From contig CABYED010000002.1 of NCBI GenBank assembly GCA_902517815.1, forward strand, positions 1-64,000: 64,000 bases of DNA. Reading direction: 5' to 3'. The notes below the pieces were generated by a model that worked only from the letters and a program-made list of their open reading frames with translations, ran no database searches and was not told the DNA's origin. This document shows positions 1-15,080 of the stretch, in pieces. Position numbers and translations under genes: made by a program. Source of the DNA: an uncultured SAR116 cluster alpha proteobacterium. GTDB taxonomy: Bacteria > Pseudomonadota > Alphaproteobacteria > Puniceispirillales > Marisalimonadaceae. Each line of letters opens with the position of its first letter. The first letter of the stretch is position 1.

Positions 1-639
1 ATTAATAAAAATTGGCTTAAAGAAAATAGATCATCATTTCCGTCTATAAATATTGATAACTTTTATATTTATGGTTCTCATATTAAAAAAGAATGTTCTG
101 AAAATAAAATACCAATAAAAATAGATGCGTCCTTTGCATTTGGAACTGGATCTCATGAAACTACAAGGAGTTGCTTAAATTCCTTAACCTATTTATCTAA
201 AATTTATAATCCAAAATCTGTATTAGATTACGGTTGTGGAACTGGAATTCTTGGAATAGCGTCAAAAAAAATTTTTAAAAATAATAAAATTACCTTTGTT
301 GATATAGATATAAATGCATTGAAACTAACAAAACAAAATCTTAGATTAAACAATATTATTAGCAGAGAAATCTTGCTTTCTAAATCCAACAAAATGAAAA
401 ATTTCAACAAACAAAAATATTATGATTTAATTTTTGCTAATATTCTTTTTGGTCCTCTAACAAGTTTAGCACCTAGATTTAAATTTATCTCAAAACCAAA
501 TTCATTTATAGTTTTATCAGGGCTTTTGAGTAATCAAATCACAAATATTGTTAATAGATATAAAATGTTTGGGTTTAAATTGAAAAAAAAAATTATTATA
601 AATGGTTGGGGAACAGTAATAATGAGACGTCAATTTTAA
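1..639 (+). CDS. prmA: Ribosomal protein L11 methyltransferase, C-terminal 212 codons (5' end outside window)
   Basis: PrmA trimethylates ribosomal protein L11 using S-adenosylmethionine in the cytoplasm. The reading frame is open from the first base, so only the catalytic part is seen. Visible motifs are the family-typical AFGTGSHETT, the SAM-binding motif DYGCGTGILGIA about 25 residues later, an acidic D-I-D ending the next strand, and the NIL-x-GPL active-site motif near the C-terminus. The family is about 290 residues long, so roughly 80 N-terminal residues, including most of the L11-recognition domain, lie upstream. Its substrate gene rplK is also in this window, about 45 kb away. The stop is 14 bases before the next gene, suggesting co-transcription. 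Confidence 0.93.
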   Translation: MNKNWLKENRSSFPSINIDNFYIYGSHIKKECSENKIPIKIDASFAFGTGSHETTRSCLNSLTYLSKIYNPKSVLDYGCGTGILGIASKKIFKNNKITFVDIDINALKLTKQNLRLNNIISREILLSKSNKMKNFNKQKYYDLIFANILFGPLTSLAPRFKFISKPNSFIVLSGLLSNQITNIVNRYKMFGFKLKKKIIINGWGTVIMRRQF

Positions 640-653
640 TTAAAGAGTAAAGT

Positions 654-6131
<5,478 letters not shown>

Positions 6132-6133
6132 TT

Positions 6134-6964
6134 TTATTCAAAAAAATCTTTTAAGTAATTTATAATTGAGAATTGAGAATCTTCTTTTTGATTAAGTTCA
6201 TATTTATTTTTGAATAAGTTTTTGCTGAGTTTTGTCCAATTATTATTAGGAAAATTATAATCAAGTAATGCTGTGCTCTTAATAGCTTCATCTTTTAATC
6301 CAAGTGTTAGAAGAGCTTCACTTAATCTGTAAAGAGTTTCTGGAATAACTGAGGTGTTTTGATAATCTTTTAATATAGATTTAAATCTTTTTATTGAACT
6401 TGCTGGAGCACCTTTTCTTAAATAAAATTTTCCAATGTTTAATTCATTTTTTGCAAGAGTGTTTTTTAAGAATTGCATCTTAAGTTTTGAATCTCTAGCA
6501 TACTTTGTATTAGGAAACTTGGTAATAATTAGTTTAAAATAGTTTAAAGATTTCATTGAAGCGCCTGGATCTCTGTTTTCACTAGAAACTTGTGAGTAGT
6601 AGCACATAGCTATCAAATAGTGTGCATATTCAGTTAGCTCTCCTTTTGGGTTCATTTCTATAAAAGAACTTAATTTAGTTATTGCTTTTTGGATTTCATT
6701 ATTCTCATAAAGTGAATAAGCTGACATTATTTCTGCTTTTGATGCTAAAGAAGAAAAGGGATAATTCAGAAAAACATCGTCAAATTCTAAAGTTGCTTCA
6801 TTCAAATTCCTTTTTTCAAGTGAAGCTAGACCCTTTGAGTACATTTCTATGTCAGATAATCGAGATTTATCTTGATTAGTACTAGTGGAACTGCAACTTG
6901 ATAATAAAAATATTAGGTAAAATATTTTCAAAAAAATTAAATATTTTTTTTTGAAGTTTATCAT
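6134..6964 (-). CDS. bamD: Outer membrane assembly lipoprotein BamD
   Basis: BamD is the essential lipoprotein partner of BamA in inserting beta-barrel proteins into the outer membrane. The N-terminus is a lipoprotein signal: a K-rich start, a hydrophobic stretch, then the lipobox L21-S-S-C24, predicting lipidation of C24. The remainder is helical with TPR-like repeats, including the family-typical early segment with Y-x-K-G-x-x-x-L (residues about 42-50) and F-L-N-Y-P-F-S. At 276 residues it has the usual length. It sits between lpxC and recN, so envelope-assembly genes follow the division genes. The 95-base gap before it is one of the few spaces in the cluster and may hold its own promoter. 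Confidence 0.93.
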   Translation of the reverse strand: MINFKKKYLIFLKIFYLIFLLSSCSSTSTNQDKSRLSDIEMYSKGLASLEKRNLNEATLEFDDVFLNYPFSSLASKAEIMSAYSLYENNEIQKAITKLSSFIEMNPKGELTEYAHYLIAMCYYSQVSSENRDPGASMKSLNYFKLIITKFPNTKYARDSKLKMQFLKNTLAKNELNIGKFYLRKGAPASSIKRFKSILKDYQNTSVIPETLYRLSEALLTLGLKDEAIKSTALLDYNFPNNNWTKLSKNLFKNKYELNQKEDSQFSIINYLKDFFE

Positions 6965-7002
6965 AATTTGTTTTTTCTAATCAAATATCTAGTAACTCAA
7001 TT

Positions 7003-7032
7003 TTATTATGAATAATTAGGTTTGTATATCAA
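7003..7032 (-). promoter_or_regulatory. Candidate sigma-70 promoter in front of bamD-recN-ligA
   Basis: On the minus strand, TTGATA (7032-7027), an 18-base spacer and TAATAA (7008-7003) lie about 40 bases upstream of the bamD start, in the 95-base lpxC-bamD gap. The region is very AT-rich, so such matches arise by chance; the call rests only on position and partial consensus. Confidence 0.3.
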
Positions 7033-7059
7033 AATCAATATAGTACAGTTTACTAAATT

Positions 7060-8025
7060 CTAAGCTACACAAGTTATATTAGATGAGGTATTATTATGGT
7101 CAATTAGGTTTATAAATTTTTCGTTATTATTTTCGGGGATTATGTCTTCAATCACATAATTTTCTTTATTCTTTAATATTTCTTTTATAAGTTGTTGATT
7201 TAAATTATGACCTGGGGCAAAACAATCAACGTTTCCAACCAAGTGCATTCCCAACAAATAAAAATCACCAATACAGTCTAGGGTTTTATGTTTGACAAAT
7301 TCTTTTTCTAATCTTAATCCCTCTGGATTTAATATTTTATATTTATCAACAACAATGGCATTATTTAAATTCCCACCAATAGCAAGTCCAGCAGTCCTCA
7401 TTTTTTCAATATCATCTTGAAGTGTATAAGTTCTAGCCATCGATAAATTATTTATGAAATTATCTTGCGTATGAGTATAAAAATATTGAGAGTGACCAAT
7501 TATAGTTTCAGGATAATTAATAGTTATATTAATATTTAATCTGTTGGATGGGGTAATTGAAATAAATCTATCTCCACTTTTAACTTCAACTTTTTTTATT
7601 ACCTTAAAAACTTTCTTGCTTCTATTTAGCGATTTGATACCCGAATTAATAATCTTCTTTACATATTCATAAGAGCTACCATCTAATGCAGGTAATTCCG
7701 ATGAATTAATTTTAATAATAGCATTATCTATACCTAATGCGCTTAATGCAGCCATTAAATGTTCAATGGTTGAAATAAAAATACCACTTGAGTTTTTTAT
7801 TTTTGTACATAATTTAGAATCAACTACATTATCAATTATTGCTCTGACAATATTATTCTTATCTAAATCAGTCCTACAAAAAATAATTCCAGTGTCCGCT
7901 TCAGCAGGTTCTATGCTCATTGATACAGCCCTACCATTATGAACACCAACTCCGGAAAAGTGAATTTTTCTTTTTAGAGTTTTTTGTAAAGGAACATTAG
8001 ATTCTAATATGTTAAAATGATTCAT
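7060..8025 (-). CDS. lpxC: UDP-3-O-acyl-N-acetylglucosamine deacetylase LpxC
   Basis: LpxC carries out the committed, zinc-dependent deacetylation of lipid A synthesis. The open frame extends to an ATG at 8100, but I place the start at 8025. There GAGG stands 8 bases before the ATG, and the following N-terminus leads directly into the family motif (KRKIHFSGVGVHNG), giving 321 residues. With this start the zinc ligands are H89 (STIEHLMAAL), H246 and D250 (KHKTLDCIGD); H273 (APGHN) is the catalytic histidine. The gene follows ftsZ, as in most Gram-negative dcw clusters, and indicates a lipopolysaccharide-bearing outer membrane. The longer start would add 25 residues with no family counterpart. 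Confidence 0.95.
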   Translation of the reverse strand: MNHFNILESNVPLQKTLKRKIHFSGVGVHNGRAVSMSIEPAEADTGIIFCRTDLDKNNIVRAIIDNVVDSKLCTKIKNSSGIFISTIEHLMAALSALGIDNAIIKINSSELPALDGSSYEYVKKIINSGIKSLNRSKKVFKVIKKVEVKSGDRFISITPSNRLNINITINYPETIIGHSQYFYTHTQDNFINNLSMARTYTLQDDIEKMRTAGLAIGGNLNNAIVVDKYKILNPEGLRLEKEFVKHKTLDCIGDFYLLGMHLVGNVDCFAPGHNLNQQLIKEILKNKENYVIEDIIPENNNEKFINLIDHNNTSSNITCVA

Positions 8026-8106
8026 ATCATATACCTCAAGTGTATATGTATAACTCTTTAATATTAAATACAAATCACATATAATTACCAAATATTTCAA
8101 TTTACA

Positions 8107-9756
8107 TTAGTTTGCTTGCCTTCTCAAAAAAGCTGGTATTTCTAATACTTTTTCGTCTATATCCTTATTTTCTTGCTCAATTTCAGTAAAGTCAATCTGA
8201 TGATTGTTGGTAATGTTTTGATTTTCATCGTTAAACAGATCAAAGGTATTAGACTTATTTTCTGGTAATTCAACATTTTGATTTATATTAGAATCGATTT
8301 CATTTATCTGATTTTCTTGTGATTTTGGATCATCTGAATCAAATGTTAATTTATTATTAGTTTCTTCAATTTCTTTTTCTGCAATCACATCCTTTTGTAA
8401 TTTTAAATTTGGATCTAATTTTATCTCACTTATCTTATCTTTACTAAAAAAAGATGAAACGCGATTTAATAATGATTGAGGTTTGGGTTGTGTAAATTGA
8501 TTGTCTGGCTTATTTGCAAAGATTGATTTGAGTTTTTCATCATTTATATTAGATTTAGTATCATTAATATCTTTAATAAAGTCATTTTCTTTTTTGACAT
8601 CTAATCTATTAATCTCAGATTCTAAGTCTATTTGATCAATATTACTTTCCTGGAGAATTTCAATGTGATCGTCAACAGAAATTGTTTTTGTTTGTTCCTT
8701 GTACTCATCTGTTTTAAAATCTAGATTTTCTTCTACTGATAAGGGTTGATCTTTATTTGTTTTGTTTTCAAAGTAATCTTGATTTTGATTTCTATTAATA
8801 CCTGTTGCGACTATGGAAACCTTTATTATTCCTTCAAGGTTATTATCAATAGACGATCCAAAAATAATATTCGCATTTTCATCTACTTCATTTCTAATTT
8901 TACTTGCCGCCTCATCTACTTCAAACAGCGCCATATCAGGCCCACCTTGAATGTTAAGTAAAATTGATCTTGCACCTTTTATATTTGTATCATCTAAGAG
9001 GGGATTATTAAGAGCAGCTTGTGCTGCATTTTTAGCTCTATTTTCTCCTGAGCTTTCACCTGTACCCATCATTGCATTACCCATGTTCGCCATTACTGTT
9101 TTGATATCAGCAAAATCCAAATTAATCATCCCAGGGTTAGTAATTAAATTTGTTATACCACAAATACCATGATAAAGAACGTCATCAGCCATTTTAAAAG
9201 CTTCGGCAAAAGTGGTTTTTTCATTAGCTATCTTAAAAAGATTTTGATTTGGAATTATTATCAATGTATCAACATTTTCTTTTAACAAAGACATACTTGT
9301 TTCTGCAACATCCATCCTTTTTTTCCCTTCAAAATCAAACGGTTTAGTTACTACTGCTACTGTTAATATCCCTTTTTCTCTAGCTGCTTTGGCTATAACT
9401 GGAGCGGCTCCTGAACCAGTTCCTCCACCCATACCAGTGGTAATAAATAGCATATTGATATCACTTAACTCTGCAATAATTTCCTCTATTGACTCTTCAG
9501 CAGCCTTTCTTCCAATTTCAGCGTCAGAACCAGCTCCAAGTCCTAAGGTTATAGTCTTACCAAGTTGTAATTGTTTAGAAGTAAGGCTTCTTGACAAAGC
9601 TTGTCCGTCAGTGTTTGCGACAATGAAATCAATGTTTTCTATTTTTTCACTAATCATTGTGTTTACCGCATTACCTCCAGCTCCTCCAATTCCAATTACA
9701 GATATTTTAGGTTTTGTGTCGTTTATGTTTTCTGGTATTGTAATATTAAGAGTCAT
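8107..9756 (-). CDS. ftsZ: Cell division GTPase FtsZ
   Basis: FtsZ is the tubulin homologue that forms the cytokinetic ring. The N-terminal GTPase domain (about residues 17-330) contains [11 protein letters not shown] and the tubulin signature GGGTGSG at residues 110-116, followed by the T7-loop region with NLDFAD. A long linker (about residues 330-538), rich in D, E, N, K and Q and likely disordered, leads to the C-terminal peptide [10 protein letters not shown], the docking site for FtsA and other partners. At 549 residues it has the extended alphaproteobacterial-type linker. An AGGAG lies 8 bases before the ATG. ftsA lies 31 bases upstream. Confidence 0.98.
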   Translation of the reverse strand: MTLNITIPENINDTKPKISVIGIGGAGGNAVNTMISEKIENIDFIVANTDGQALSRSLTSKQLQLGKTITLGLGAGSDAEIGRKAAEESIEEIIAELSDINMLFITTGMGGGTGSGAAPVIAKAAREKGILTVAVVTKPFDFEGKKRMDVAETSMSLLKENVDTLIIIPNQNLFKIANEKTTFAEAFKMADDVLYHGICGITNLITNPGMINLDFADIKTVMANMGNAMMGTGESSGENRAKNAAQAALNNPLLDDTNIKGARSILLNIQGGPDMALFEVDEAASKIRNEVDENANIIFGSSIDNNLEGIIKVSIVATGINRNQNQDYFENKTNKDQPLSVEENLDFKTDEYKEQTKTISVDDHIEILQESNIDQIDLESEINRLDVKKENDFIKDINDTKSNINDEKLKSIFANKPDNQFTQPKPQSLLNRVSSFFSKDKISEIKLDPNLKLQKDVIAEKEIEETNNKLTFDSDDPKSQENQINEIDSNINQNVELPENKSNTFDLFNDENQNITNNHQIDFTEIEQENKDIDEKVLEIPAFLRRQAN

Positions 9757-9787
9757 TATTTTCTCCTTTACTTAGTTAAATTTATAT

Positions 9788-11044
9788 TTATAGGTTTTGA
9801 TCAAACCAATTTCCTAATTTTCCAAAATATTTAAATATTCCTCTTTCCATTTTTTGCAGATTAAAAATTTCTTCTTTTTCTAAACTTTTAATAAGCAAGC
9901 CTGTTAAACAAGCAAAGGAAGGTGTTTGCACAATTTCTGGAAGATCAATTAAACCAATAGGTCTTCCGATTCTTACGTTAGTTTTAAAGTAATTAGAGGC
10001 AAGTTCACGGATATTACTAAGATTTGCTCCACCACCACATAAAATTACCTTATTAATATAAGTTGTGTTAAGTTTTAACTGATTTAATCTTTCTTGTATA
10101 AGTTCAAATATTTCTTCAACTCTAGGTTTGATTATTGCAGTTAGCATAGCTTTTGGTATCTTTTGAGTAATTATATCTCCTTGATCTGAGATAATTGGTA
10201 TGTCTAGATTTATATATTCGTCAGTTTCGTGAGAAAGAGCAGATCCGTGTAAAATTTTTATTTTTTCTGCATCCTCTGATTTTGTCCCTAAGCCTCTAAC
10301 TATGTCACTCGTAATATGTAATCCGCCAATTGAGATAGAGTCTGAAAAAATTATTTTATTATTTAAAAACACTCCAACACTAGTGATGTTTGCTCCAAGA
10401 TCTATTATTACTGCGCCACTAGTTCTTTCGTCTTGAAGCATTGTCGACACGCCTGATGCTTCAGGACATGTAAAAAATTTTTCTATAGATAAGTGACATA
10501 AATTTACAGCACTTGATAAATTTTTAATTATAGATTTTTGACCGTAAGTATAGTTCATCTCTACTGTAAGAGTGTTTGTAAAAATTCCTATGGGATTATC
10601 TACACAAGTATTATTATCAAGATAATATTTAATTACTGATGATGACAATATTTCGTAATTATCAATCTGATAATTGTTTTTAAATTTAAGTATTTTAAAA
10701 ACATCACTTTTCTCAACTCTTCCATTTTCTATTTTTAATTTATTTCTAAAAATTTTTGTAATTGGTCTACCGCCGGAAAGATTGCATATAACTTTATTTA
10801 TATTAAATCCAGCCATCGTCTCAGCACTTTCAACGGCACGAGCAATTGAGTGTGCAATTTCTTTCATGTCTGTAACTTGACCATTTGACATTCCAAAAGA
10901 AGCATGTTGTCCAAAACCAAGGGCTTTTATCTGAACATTATTTGTTCTAACGGGGGATCCAATTAAACATGATACTTTGCTACTACCAACGTCTATTACA
11001 GTAAATATGTTTTTAGACTTATTTATACTATTCATAACTGTCAT
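9788..11044 (-). CDS. ftsA: Cell division protein FtsA (actin-like membrane tether)
   Basis: FtsA is an actin-fold ATPase that anchors FtsZ to the membrane and recruits later divisome proteins. The 418 residues show the phosphate-1 loop IDVGSSKVSCLIG near the N-terminus, the SHS2-type 1C domain, a second phosphate loop VIIDLGANITSVGVF and the adenosine motif VILCGGGANLSNI. The C-terminal tail is rich in aromatic and basic residues (IFKYFGKLGNWFDQNL), fitting the amphipathic membrane-targeting helix. Its start overlaps the ftsQ stop by 4 bases (ATGA), implying translational coupling. Confidence 0.96.
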   Translation of the reverse strand: MTVMNSINKSKNIFTVIDVGSSKVSCLIGSPVRTNNVQIKALGFGQHASFGMSNGQVTDMKEIAHSIARAVESAETMAGFNINKVICNLSGGRPITKIFRNKLKIENGRVEKSDVFKILKFKNNYQIDNYEILSSSVIKYYLDNNTCVDNPIGIFTNTLTVEMNYTYGQKSIIKNLSSAVNLCHLSIEKFFTCPEASGVSTMLQDERTSGAVIIDLGANITSVGVFLNNKIIFSDSISIGGLHITSDIVRGLGTKSEDAEKIKILHGSALSHETDEYINLDIPIISDQGDIITQKIPKAMLTAIIKPRVEEIFELIQERLNQLKLNTTYINKVILCGGGANLSNIRELASNYFKTNVRIGRPIGLIDLPEIVQTPSFACLTGLLIKSLEKEEIFNLQKMERGIFKYFGKLGNWFDQNL

Positions 11045-11868
11045 GAGTTTTTCTGTTTATTAATAAATTTTTTGTCAACATTAATTTTACCAAGAATTTG
11101 ATTAGGATTTCTAAGATCTATTTCTGTAAGACCAAGGCTTAAGATGTTATAGTTTTGATCAAGGTGTACAACTTTTTCCCAAGCTTCTCTTACATTTTTA
11201 CTCGGCAATCTTATTGTTAAACCTTGTTTAAAATGAACATCCCATCTTCTTTCGTTTACGAATGTAAGAGACCAGATATTTTTAATAAAATCTTTATTTG
11301 AACTGAAAACATCTAAAATTGAGTGAACATTTATATGTGCATTTTGCCCAATAATGATGGGTAGATAACTCTTAAACTTTTCTAAATTTTTTTCAGATAT
11401 TACATCGCCATTTTTATTGATTAAACTATTCCCATATCTATTTTGCCATATAGCTATTGGTTCTTTTTCTGTTAATAATATTTTAATAGTATTTGGATAA
11501 ATTACTTGTATGGAAGCTTTTTTAATCCATGTATTACCCTTAATTTTTCTATATATATCTTCAATATTTACTTTGAAAATATTTACATTGTTATAGGTTC
11601 TAATAATTTCAATTATGTCATCCTTATCCAGGTAATTTACACCTAAAACTTCGATATTTTTAATTATAAACCCGCTATTTATCAAAATTTGATTAAAAAA
11701 ATCAAACTTTGACTTAGTGAAGAGATTATTTGTTTTAGACAGCAAATAAAAACTTATAAGAAATAAAAATAAAATAATGAAGATTAATTTTTTGTGAACA
11801 TTTTCAAAAATATTTATCTTATTCTTATAATTTATAAAGTTACTTTTATGAGTTCTTGATTCTAGCAT
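11041..11868 (-). CDS. ftsQ: Cell division protein FtsQ
   Basis: FtsQ is the bitopic divisome protein that bridges early and late division proteins. It has a short basic cytoplasmic N-terminus, one transmembrane helix at about residues 28-44, a POTRA domain starting near FIIKNIEVLGVNYLDKDDI, and a periplasmic beta domain in which WEKVVHLDQNYNIL and IDLRNPNQ resemble the FtsQ/DivIB C-terminal segment. At 275 residues the length is typical. It overlaps ddl by 7 bases and ftsA by 4, so the ddl-ftsQ-ftsA order of proteobacteria is conserved and tightly coupled. Confidence 0.93.
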   Translation of the reverse strand: MLESRTHKSNFINYKNKINIFENVHKKLIFIILFLFLISFYLLSKTNNLFTKSKFDFFNQILINSGFIIKNIEVLGVNYLDKDDIIEIIRTYNNVNIFKVNIEDIYRKIKGNTWIKKASIQVIYPNTIKILLTEKEPIAIWQNRYGNSLINKNGDVISEKNLEKFKSYLPIIIGQNAHINVHSILDVFSSNKDFIKNIWSLTFVNERRWDVHFKQGLTIRLPSKNVREAWEKVVHLDQNYNILSLGLTEIDLRNPNQILGKINVDKKFINKQKNS

Positions 11869-12794
11869 TCGTAGTCAGCCTCCTCTATGAGGGTCTTAAC
11901 CATATCATTCAAATTAATACCGCAATAAGCAGCTTGTTCAGGGCTTAGTGAAGTTTGTGTCATTCCTGGTTGAGTGTTTAGTTCAAGCATAAATAATTTT
12001 TCATTATTGTGATCGTATCTAAAATCTGTACGTGAAATTCCCTTACACCCAATAATCTGATGCGCTTTTAAGGCCCATGAAAGAGCTTTATTATAAATAA
12101 CTTTTGGTATGTCCGCAGGAATGTTATGGGATGAACCATTTTCATCGTATTTTGCTTTGTAATTATAGAATTCTTTATCATTTGAAGTTATTATATCTGT
12201 AACACATAATGGATTTTCTTTTAAAACTGTTACAGTTAATTCCTTGGTGCCAACAAATATCTCTGCCATTAATTGTTTTTCAATGAATTTATCTATGTGA
12301 GGAATTTTATTTCCTTTTTTTATTACATTAACTCCAACTGAACTCCCTCCTTTAATTGGTTTGATTACAAAAGCACCATCATAATCTACCTCAAAATATT
12401 TTCCGTTATTTTTTATTTTTAATGTTTTTGGAAAGTAAATTGGATCTTCAGAAAATCTTGTTGCATCAGTTATAATTCTTTTAAAGTTTATTTTATTCAT
12501 TGCAATAGAGGAGGTTGCAACACCAGAATGTGTGTATGGAATTTTCAATACATTTAATAAGCCCTGTATTGAACCATCTTCTCCACAATCTCCATGCAAT
12601 GCATTAAAACATACGTCTGCATTAATTTTAGCTAAACTAGAAATATTAATTTCTGAAATATCAACTTCAGTTATTTTGCATCCTATTTTTTTTATGGCTT
12701 TTGCGCATTCTTTCGCAGTGTTTAAGGAAACCTCTCTTTCAGTTCCTTCCCCACCTTTCAATAACAAAACATGCATATTTATAAAGGTTTTCAT
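11862..12794 (-). CDS. ddl: D-alanine--D-alanine ligase
   Basis: Ddl joins two D-alanines to make the terminal dipeptide of the peptidoglycan stem, using ATP. The 310-residue protein is an ATP-grasp enzyme. The N-terminal domain has LLLKGGEGTEREVSL and the HGDCGEDGSIQGLL loop; the ATP-grasp part shows KPIKGGSSVGV, and the C-terminus has the metal-binding LELNTQPGMT. The ATG at 12794 overlaps the murB stop as ATGA. A second ATG six codons later would also preserve the family N-terminus, so the start is uncertain by 18 bases. Confidence 0.95.
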   Translation of the reverse strand: MKTFINMHVLLLKGGEGTEREVSLNTAKECAKAIKKIGCKITEVDISEINISSLAKINADVCFNALHGDCGEDGSIQGLLNVLKIPYTHSGVATSSIAMNKINFKRIITDATRFSEDPIYFPKTLKIKNNGKYFEVDYDGAFVIKPIKGGSSVGVNVIKKGNKIPHIDKFIEKQLMAEIFVGTKELTVTVLKENPLCVTDIITSNDKEFYNYKAKYDENGSSHNIPADIPKVIYNKALSWALKAHQIIGCKGISRTDFRYDHNNEKLFMLELNTQPGMTQTSLSPEQAAYCGINLNDMVKTLIEEADYEC

Positions 12795-13684
12795 CTATTA
12801 CCCACTCTTTCTATTTCCCAGTGAAGACTAATGCCAGAGTTTTCAAAAACTTTTTGTTTTACATTTTGTCCTAATTCTTCAATTTGATGGGCTTTTGCAT
12901 TTTTAAGATTAACAATAAAATTACAATGTTTTTCAGAGATCATTGCATCTCCATTTTTCCAGCCTCTACATCCAGCTTGATCAATTAATTGCCATGCTTT
13001 TTTACCTACAGGGTTTTTAAAAGTGCTTCCTCCTGTTTTAACTCCAATTGGTTGTGCGCTTTTTCTAGAAAGGATAATATTTTTCATTTTATCCCTTATG
13101 TTTTTCTCAGAATCTGTTGACGTTTTGAACCGAGCAGACAAAAATATCCACTCATCCTCTAGCCCAATTTTTCTATACTCCATTTTTAAATCTTCATTGG
13201 AAAATATTTTATATTCCCCGTGATGATTTATAGCTTTTACATCTATCAATACATCTTTAAATTCAGAGCCAAATGCACCTGAATTCATTTTAATGCCACC
13301 ACCAATTGTGCCAGGAATTCCTATTAAAAATTCAAGTCCACTTCTGCAATGATCTCTTGCAAATCGAGCCACTTCAGCGTCAATGGAGCCAGAATTTGCA
13401 GTGATTATACCGTCTTTATCAATGCTGATTTTATTAAGCTTACTTGTAATAAGGGTAACACCATCAATACCATTATCTCTTACCAACAGATTAGATCCAG
13501 CCCCTATAGTGAACACTTTACAATCATTTGGTTTAACTTTTAAAAATTTTTCTAAGGATTTTTCTTCTTCTGGAATAAAAAGAAATTCTGCATTGCCACC
13601 AACTCCAAACCATGTATGGTTTGCAAGTTTTTGTTCAGAATATATATTTTCTACAAAATTATCTTTAAATATGTTTATCTTCAT
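12791..13684 (-). CDS. murB: UDP-N-acetylenolpyruvoylglucosamine reductase MurB
   Basis: MurB reduces UDP-GlcNAc-enolpyruvate to UDP-MurNAc with NADPH and FAD. The 297-residue protein shows the FAD-binding pattern FTIGAGSNLLVRDNG near residues 60-75, GIPGTIGGGIKMNSGAFG in the middle, and the active-site serine region GGSTFKNPVGKKAWQLIDQAG, with a C-terminal catalytic glutamate region near the end. The length suits a type II MurB without the extra Tyr loop. It overlaps murC by 20 bases and ddl by 4, placing it between murC and ddl as in many alphaproteobacteria. Confidence 0.95.
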   Translation of the reverse strand: MKINIFKDNFVENIYSEQKLANHTWFGVGGNAEFLFIPEEEKSLEKFLKVKPNDCKVFTIGAGSNLLVRDNGIDGVTLITSKLNKISIDKDGIITANSGSIDAEVARFARDHCRSGLEFLIGIPGTIGGGIKMNSGAFGSEFKDVLIDVKAINHHGEYKIFSNEDLKMEYRKIGLEDEWIFLSARFKTSTDSEKNIRDKMKNIILSRKSAQPIGVKTGGSTFKNPVGKKAWQLIDQAGCRGWKNGDAMISEKHCNFIVNLKNAKAHQIEELGQNVKQKVFENSGISLHWEIERVGNR

Positions 13685-15080
13685 TTTTTAATTTTTCTTC
13701 TAAACTATTCGCAATTTTTGTTATTGATCCAGCACCAAGACAAATGATTAAATCGTTAGGTTGTATTAAGTTTAGTAAATTTTTTGCTAGTAGATTTTGG
13801 TTTTGAATGTACAAAACATTTTTATGACCATAATCTGCTAATCCCTTTTCTAAATTAATACTCTCAAATTTTTTTATGGATTTTTCACCAGCTGCATAAA
13901 CATCAAGAAGGAAAACGTGGTCGGCTTTGTTAAAGCAACTACAGAAATCGTCAAACAAGTCTTTAAGTCTGCTATAGCGATGAGGTTGAAAAATAGCAAT
14001 TATTTTGCTTTCAGGTGCTAAAAATCTTGCCGCGGACAATGCTGAATTTATTTCAACAGGGTGATGCCCATAATCATCTATAATTGTGGTATTTTTAAAC
14101 TTTCCTACCTTTTGAAATCGTCTTTCTACACCAGTGAAATTTTTTAATGTATTTTTAATTTTTGTAATTGGAATTTTTAACTCTATACCTGTTGCAATTG
14201 TTGCTAATGCATTTTGAATATTATGCATTCCAATCATAGAAAATTCTATTTTATAAACATTTTCTTCAAATTCTCTATTATTTTTAATATTTAAAGAAAA
14301 GTTCATTTTGTTATTTTTATAAAATATATTAGTTGCTCTTATGTCTGCGTTGGCCGACATTCCATAAGTTATAACTTTTTTATTCTCTAACTTTGATATC
14401 AATTTTTGTGTTCTAGGATTATCAATACATAAACAAACAAAGCCATAAAATGGTATAGATGAGACAAAATTGTAAAATGCATTTTCCAAATTATCCTCGT
14501 TTTTATGATAATCCAAATGCTCTAAATCAATATTAGTAATAATTGCAGCTGTTGGATTTAATTTTGAAAAACTACCATCACTTTCATCTGCTTCTACAAC
14601 CATCCATTCGCCATTACCAAGACGTGCATTACTATCAATTGATGAAATAATACCTCCATTTATGATGGTTGGGTCCATTCCATTATCTTCAATCATCTTT
14701 GCTATTAAGGAAGTTGTCGTTGTTTTACCATGAGTGCCAGCTATTGCAATTGATTGTTTTAATCGCATTAATTCACCTAGCATTTCAGATCTATGTACTA
14801 TTGGAAGGAACATTTTTTTAGCAGCAATAAATTCTTCATTTTTTTCTGAAATTGCAGTTGAAACAACGATTATTTTTGCATTAAAAATATTTGATTTTTT
14901 TTGTCCAATATAAACTTTAATACCCAGTTTTTCTAATCTATTGGTATTATTACTTTGTGTTAAATCACTTCCTTGTACATGATATCCAGATTGGAATAAA
15001 ATTTCTGCAATTCCACTCATACCAATCCCACCAATACCAATAAAGTGTATAATTCCTAAATTTTCTGGACTTTTTAGCAT
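13665..15080 (-). CDS. murC: UDP-N-acetylmuramate--L-alanine ligase MurC
   Basis: MurC adds L-alanine, the first residue of the stem peptide, to UDP-MurNAc. The N-terminal Rossmann domain has HFIGIGGIGMSGIAEIL, and the ATP-binding P-loop is AGTHGKTTTTSLI near residue 115. Further markers are the central VEADESDGSF and ITNIDLEHLDYH (MurC-specific) and the C-terminal IFQPHRYSRLKDL and DVYAAGE. The 471-residue length matches the family. It overlaps murG by 7 bases upstream and murB by 20 downstream; the second is among the longest overlaps in the cluster and implies tight coupling. Confidence 0.97.
   Translation of the reverse strand: MLKSPENLGIIHFIGIGGIGMSGIAEILFQSGYHVQGSDLTQSNNTNRLEKLGIKVYIGQKKSNIFNAKIIVVSTAISEKNEEFIAAKKMFLPIVHRSEMLGELMRLKQSIAIAGTHGKTTTTSLIAKMIEDNGMDPTIINGGIISSIDSNARLGNGEWMVVEADESDGSFSKLNPTAAIITNIDLEHLDYHKNEDNLENAFYNFVSSIPFYGFVCLCIDNPRTQKLISKLENKKVITYGMSANADIRATNIFYKNNKMNFSLNIKNNREFEENVYKIEFSMIGMHNIQNALATIATGIELKIPITKIKNTLKNFTGVERRFQKVGKFKNTTIIDDYGHHPVEINSALSAARFLAPESKIIAIFQPHRYSRLKDLFDDFCSCFNKADHVFLLDVYAAGEKSIKKFESINLEKGLADYGHKNVLYIQNQNLLAKNLLNLIQPNDLIICLGAGSITKIANSLEEKLKNEDKHI

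Noticed and set aside
8026-8100. Extra 25 N-terminal codons of lpxC
   Set aside because: The internal ATG at 8025 has a GAGG signal and matches family N-termini; the extension has no counterpart.
9389-9775. 128-codon plus-strand frame
   Set aside because: It is a shadow of the ftsZ GTPase domain on the other strand and has no ribosome-binding site or family look.
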